DNA of 18,708 nt, from assembly GCA_040512755.1 (NCBI GenBank), contig JBEVEP010000275.1, forward strand, positions 1 through 18,708, given 5' to 3'. A program made the translations under genes and the position numbers. Positions 14,104 to 18,708 of the stretch are shown one piece after another (the stretch's first letter is position 1; each line of letters starts with the position of its first letter). The DNA comes from JBEVEP01 sp040512755. Its GTDB lineage: Bacteria; Pseudomonadota; Alphaproteobacteria; Rhizobiales; Rhizobiaceae. The notes below the pieces were generated by a model. That model had not been told where the DNA came from, ran no database searches, and worked only from the letters and a program-made list of their open reading frames with translations.

Positions 14104-14967
14104 TCACTTGGGCTTTTCGATCTGCTCCACAGCCGTCTTCAGCTCAGGGTCGCTGATCTCGACCTTCGCGGCGCCGCGCAGCGACTTGACCAGTTCAAGG
14201 TACTTCTCGCGCAGCAGCATCGAACGGAACTGATCCTTCACCTGATCGAATGCTGGCGGCTGCTGGGCGCGCTTATCCTCTACCTTGATGACGTGCCATC
14301 CGAACTGGGTTTGCACCGGTTGCTTCGTATAGGTGCCAACTTCGAGCTCGAACGCGACCTTGTCGAATTCCGGCACCATCTGGCCCGGCCCGAAATAGCC
14401 AAGGTCACCGCCCGTCGTCTTGCCGCTCGGGTCGCTGGTGTGCTCGTTCGCGAGCTTCTGGAAGTCCGCGCCACCATCGAGTTGCTTGATAATCGCGTCG
14501 GCCTCTTCCTTGCTTTTCACGAGGATGTGACGGCCATGCACCTCATTGGCCGGCGGGGTGCTGGCCACCTGCGCGTCATAGAGGGCGCGGATCTGGTCGT
14601 CGGTCAGCTTCGATGCGACTTCGGACTGCACCAGCGCGCTGTGCAAGGCACGCAGCCGAAGGAATTCCATCTGGCTTTGGAAATCTGGCGTCTTGTCAAT
14701 GCCGTCGGCTTCCGCCTTGGCGCCAAGGACGCGCATTTCGATGAGCGCCGAAAGGGCCGCCGCGCGGCGCTGCTCTTCCGGCAATTGCCCGAACTGGGGA
14801 GCGAGATCGGTCGCCGCGCGTTCAAGATCCGCCTCGGTGATATTCTTGCCGTCAATTGTTGCTACGACTTTGTCCTGCTGTGCGCCTGCAATACCTACTG
14901 GAAGCAGCAGGGCGCCTGCGGCCAGTCCGCAACAGACCAGCACGGCGCGAGGAAACGAAACGGGCAT
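14104..14967 (-). CDS. Exported peptidylprolyl isomerase, parvulin type (SurA/PrsA-like)
   Basis: The 287-residue protein has a signal peptide: MPVSFPRAVL, a hydrophobic core, and a likely cleavage after AGA at residue 29. An N-terminal helical chaperone region follows (about 30-140, SurA_N-like), then one parvulin domain at about 142-234. That domain carries HGRHILVKSKEEADAIIKQL, GGDLGYFGPGQMVPEF and QFGWHVIKVED. It should assist folding of secreted or outer-membrane proteins in the periplasm. The frame is open 108 codons further upstream, but that part has no family character and would overlap the start of secA. The ATG at 14967 has GGAG eight bases before it. It is divergent from secA. Confidence 0.93.
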   Translation of the reverse strand: MPVSFPRAVLVCCGLAAGALLLPVGIAGAQQDKVVATIDGKNITEADLERAATDLAPQFGQLPEEQRRAAALSALIEMRVLGAKAEADGIDKTPDFQSQMEFLRLRALHSALVQSEVASKLTDDQIRALYDAQVASTPPANEVHGRHILVKSKEEADAIIKQLDGGADFQKLANEHTSDPSGKTTGGDLGYFGPGQMVPEFDKVAFELEVGTYTKQPVQTQFGWHVIKVEDKRAQQPPAFDQVKDQFRSMLLREKYLELVKSLRGAAKVEISDPELKTAVEQIEKPK

Positions 14968-15054
14968 GGGGAGGTCTCCAATTGGAAAGGGAAGGCATGT
15001 TCCGGACGAGCGAAACCGCCAGAATTGCGCGCGACACGCGGCGAATGACCGGCG

Positions 15055-15083
15055 TTGACATCGCAGAGGCCCCCTCTTATCTG
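15055..15083 (+). promoter_or_regulatory. Strong sigma70-type promoter upstream of secA
   Basis: A consensus TTGACA (15055-15060) is followed after exactly 17 bases by TATCTG (15078-15083). Transcription would start near 15090, about 110 bases before the secA ATG. A second, weaker candidate with TTGATA at 15125-15130 lies beyond the terminator-like hairpin. Confidence 0.6.
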
Positions 15084-15095
15084 TCCTTCGACTTT

Positions 15096-15126
15096 GCGTC
15101 CAGAAGCGATTTCCGGACGCTTTTTT
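15096..15126 (+). terminator. Intrinsic-terminator-like hairpin in the secA leader
   Basis: Two ten-base arms (15096-15105 and 15111-15120) pair at nine positions, with one A-C mismatch and a five-base loop, and are followed directly by six Ts (15121-15126). All parts of a rho-independent terminator are present on the plus strand. It lies between the TTGACA/TATCTG promoter and the secA start, where it could act as an attenuator or end a very short RNA. Confidence 0.65.
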
Positions 15127-15199
15127 GATAAATCCGGCCCCGGCAGATGATAGCGGCCTCGCCTTGACCGCCCGCCGGCACCATTGAAAGGACCATCTG

Positions 15200-17929
<2,730 letters not shown>

Positions 17930-17942
17930 GCTGAATCGACAT

Positions 17943-18359
17943 TCAGCGCATCCATAGCATTGCGGCGGCGAGTTGTACGAAGCTCAGGAAGTGGGTGGCG
18001 CGCCGGTCGAAGCGGGTGGCGATGCGGCGAAAGTGCTTGAGCTTGTTGAAGCATCGTTCGACGGTGTTTCGGACCTTGTAGGCCTCGAAATCGTAGGGGA
18101 TTGGCTGCTTGCGGGTCGGGTTGCATGGGATGACGGCTTCGGCGCCCATGCTGGCGATCAAGCCTCGCAGGGCATTGGAATCATAAGCCTTGTCGGCAAG
18201 CACGCGGCGCGGCGAGAGGCCCTCGAGCAGGGCCGGGGCGAGCGGCGCATCGCCGCGCTGGCCGGGTGTGAGGATCAGCTTCAACGGTCGGCCGAGGGCA
18301 TCCACGGCCATGTGGATCTTGGTCGTCAGTCCTCCTCTGGAACGCCCCAGAGCCTGGTC
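17943..18359 (-). CDS. IS5-family transposase, second frame (OrfB), made by -1 frameshift
   Basis: After the slippery run the -1 frame continues 138 codons: DQALGRSRGGLTTKIHMAVD, then LGRPLKLILTPGQRGD and LADKAYDSNALR with the second catalytic Asp. The transposase_11-like ending RNTVERCFNKLKHFRRIATR follows with the catalytic Glu in TVERCF, then LSFVQLAAAMLWMR. An internal ATG at 18311 could start a shorter 122-residue product, but the conserved GRSRGGLTTKIH lies upstream of it, so the fusion with OrfA is the expected active enzyme. No internal stop is seen. The product would be a cytoplasmic DNA transposase acting on the IS ends. Confidence 0.85.
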   Translation of the reverse strand, partial: DQALGRSRGGLTTKIHMAVDALGRPLKLILTPGQRGDAPLAPALLEGLSPRRVLADKAYDSNALRGLIASMGAEAVIPCNPTRKQPIPYDFEAYKVRNTVERCFNKLKHFRRIATRFDRRATHFLSFVQLAAAMLWMR

Positions 18360-18706
18360 CCCCCTTTTTGGCCGCCGCCCTTTCCGGTGGCTGCCTGCTG
18401 GTGAGCGCGCACGAGGCTTGAGTCGAGACTGACATAATCATTGTCGGGGTCGTTGATGAGCTGGGCGAAGACACGTTCCCACACGCCAGCCTTCGCCCAT
18501 CGCGTGAAGCGCTTGTGGACTGTTTTCCATTTGCCATAGCGCTCCGGCAGATCGTGCCAATGCGCGCCCGAGCGAAGCACCCAGAGCACGCCATTGACGA
18601 AATTGAGATTGTCACTCCCAGAGCGACCCGGATCACCAGGCTTGCCGGGCAACAGATCGCCGACCCGGCGCCATTGTTGAGGGTTCAGTTCGTAACGCTT
18701 CGGCTT
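18326..18706 (-). CDS. IS5-family transposase, first frame (OrfA), 5' end outside window
   Basis: The frame is open from the right edge (KPKRYELNPQQWRRVGDLLP) to a TGA at 18328-18326. It shows the IS5 N-terminal block (DUF4096-like): YELNPQQW, GDLLPGKPGDPGRSGSDN, GVLWVLRSGAHWHDLPERYG and WKTVHKRFTRWAKAGVWERVF. The first catalytic Asp is in VSLDSSLVRAHQQAATGKGG. No ATG occurs before the edge in this frame, so the start codon is probably just beyond it; a TTG at 18652 is internal to the conserved block and is not the start. Past the slippery run this frame reads TRLWGVPEED and stops, losing family similarity, which shows where the frame change must happen. Confidence 0.85.
   Translation of the reverse strand, partial: KPKRYELNPQQWRRVGDLLPGKPGDPGRSGSDNLNFVNGVLWVLRSGAHWHDLPERYGKWKTVHKRFTRWAKAGVWERVFAQLINDPDNDYVSLDSSLVRAHQQAATGKGGGQKGGTRLWGVPEED
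18359..18369 (-). other. Putative programmed -1 ribosomal frameshift site in the transposase
   Basis: On the minus strand CAA AAA GGG GGG gives an A5G6 run. Conserved transposase sequence is in the 0 frame up to this run and in the -1 frame right after it. A slip on the G-run or A-run restores the full-length IS5 transposase. Confidence 0.7.
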
Positions 18707-18708
18707 CG

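Larger units (their letters stand above)
17930..18708 (-). mobile_element. IS5-family (IS427-group) insertion sequence, 3' part, cut by window edge
   Basis: The element carries a DDE transposase in two overlapping minus-strand frames, the layout of IS427-type members of the IS5 family. Its end abuts the secA stop codon: the sequence reads CGCC-TAG-GCTGAATCGAC, and the transposase stop at 17943 is only about 13 bases inside. The sequence CTGAAT-CGAC-ATTCAG (17931-17946) is a small palindrome at this end. IS427-group elements duplicate TNA or similar targets, so TAG may be the target duplication. The other end, its inverted repeat and the second target copy lie beyond 18708. The boundary at 17930 is inferred to within a few bases. 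Confidence 0.85.

Noticed and set aside
13942..15048. Open plus-strand frame of 368 codons
   Set aside because: It is antisense to the parvulin isomerase gene and lacks any family resemblance.

Overview
The window looks like chromosomal DNA from an alphaproteobacterium, most likely of the Rhizobiales (Hyphomicrobiales). It is GC-rich and tightly packed. It carries a set of housekeeping genes that I recall as neighbours in that order: ptsP, lysC, ubiG, a DUF1178 gene, a nitrilase-family gene, grxC, comF, a BioC/NDUFAF5-like gene, mutT, a GNAT gene, argJ, a parvulin-type isomerase and secA. The genus cannot be named from the sequence alone. No stretch above about 245 bases lacks a gene.

Layout. 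Positions 1-2249 (minus): the start of ptsP (cut by the window edge) and lysC. Positions 2493-3671 (plus): an outer-membrane porin. Positions 3687-5371 (minus): a two-gene ABC-2 exporter, ATPase first, permease second, overlapping by ATGA. Positions 5615-6367 (plus): ubiG, which converges on an EamA-family permease gene (6476-7366, minus) across a short hairpin-rich gap. Positions 7437-9810 (minus): a compact run in transcription order comF, grxC, a nitrilase-family amidase and a DUF1178 gene. Positions 9891-10778 (plus): a BioC/NDUFAF5-like methyltransferase-fold gene divergent from comF. Positions 10793-11413 (minus): an orphan Flp-type pilin and a small one-helix membrane protein. Positions 11540-13980 (minus): argJ, a GNAT acetyltransferase and a MutT-like Nudix hydrolase with gaps of 2-3 bases. 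Positions 14104-14967 (minus): an exported parvulin prolyl isomerase, divergent from secA (15200-17929, plus). Positions 17930-18708: one end of an IS5/IS427-type insertion sequence with a two-frame transposase, placed directly at the secA stop codon.

How the genes fit together. secA and the parvulin isomerase both concern export and folding of envelope proteins and share a divergent control region. argJ supplies arginine biosynthesis, lysC starts the aspartate family of amino acids, and ubiG acts in ubiquinone synthesis. grxC and the NIT1-like amidase both relate to glutathione. The porin and ABC exporter look like an accessory block between lysC and ubiG.

No defence system, CRISPR array, tRNA, rRNA or biosynthetic cluster was seen. 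The most unusual signals are regulatory or junctional: an intrinsic-terminator-like hairpin between a good promoter and the secA start, a hairpin over the ribosome-binding site of the EamA gene, a -1 frameshift site in the transposase, and insertion of the IS exactly at the secA stop.
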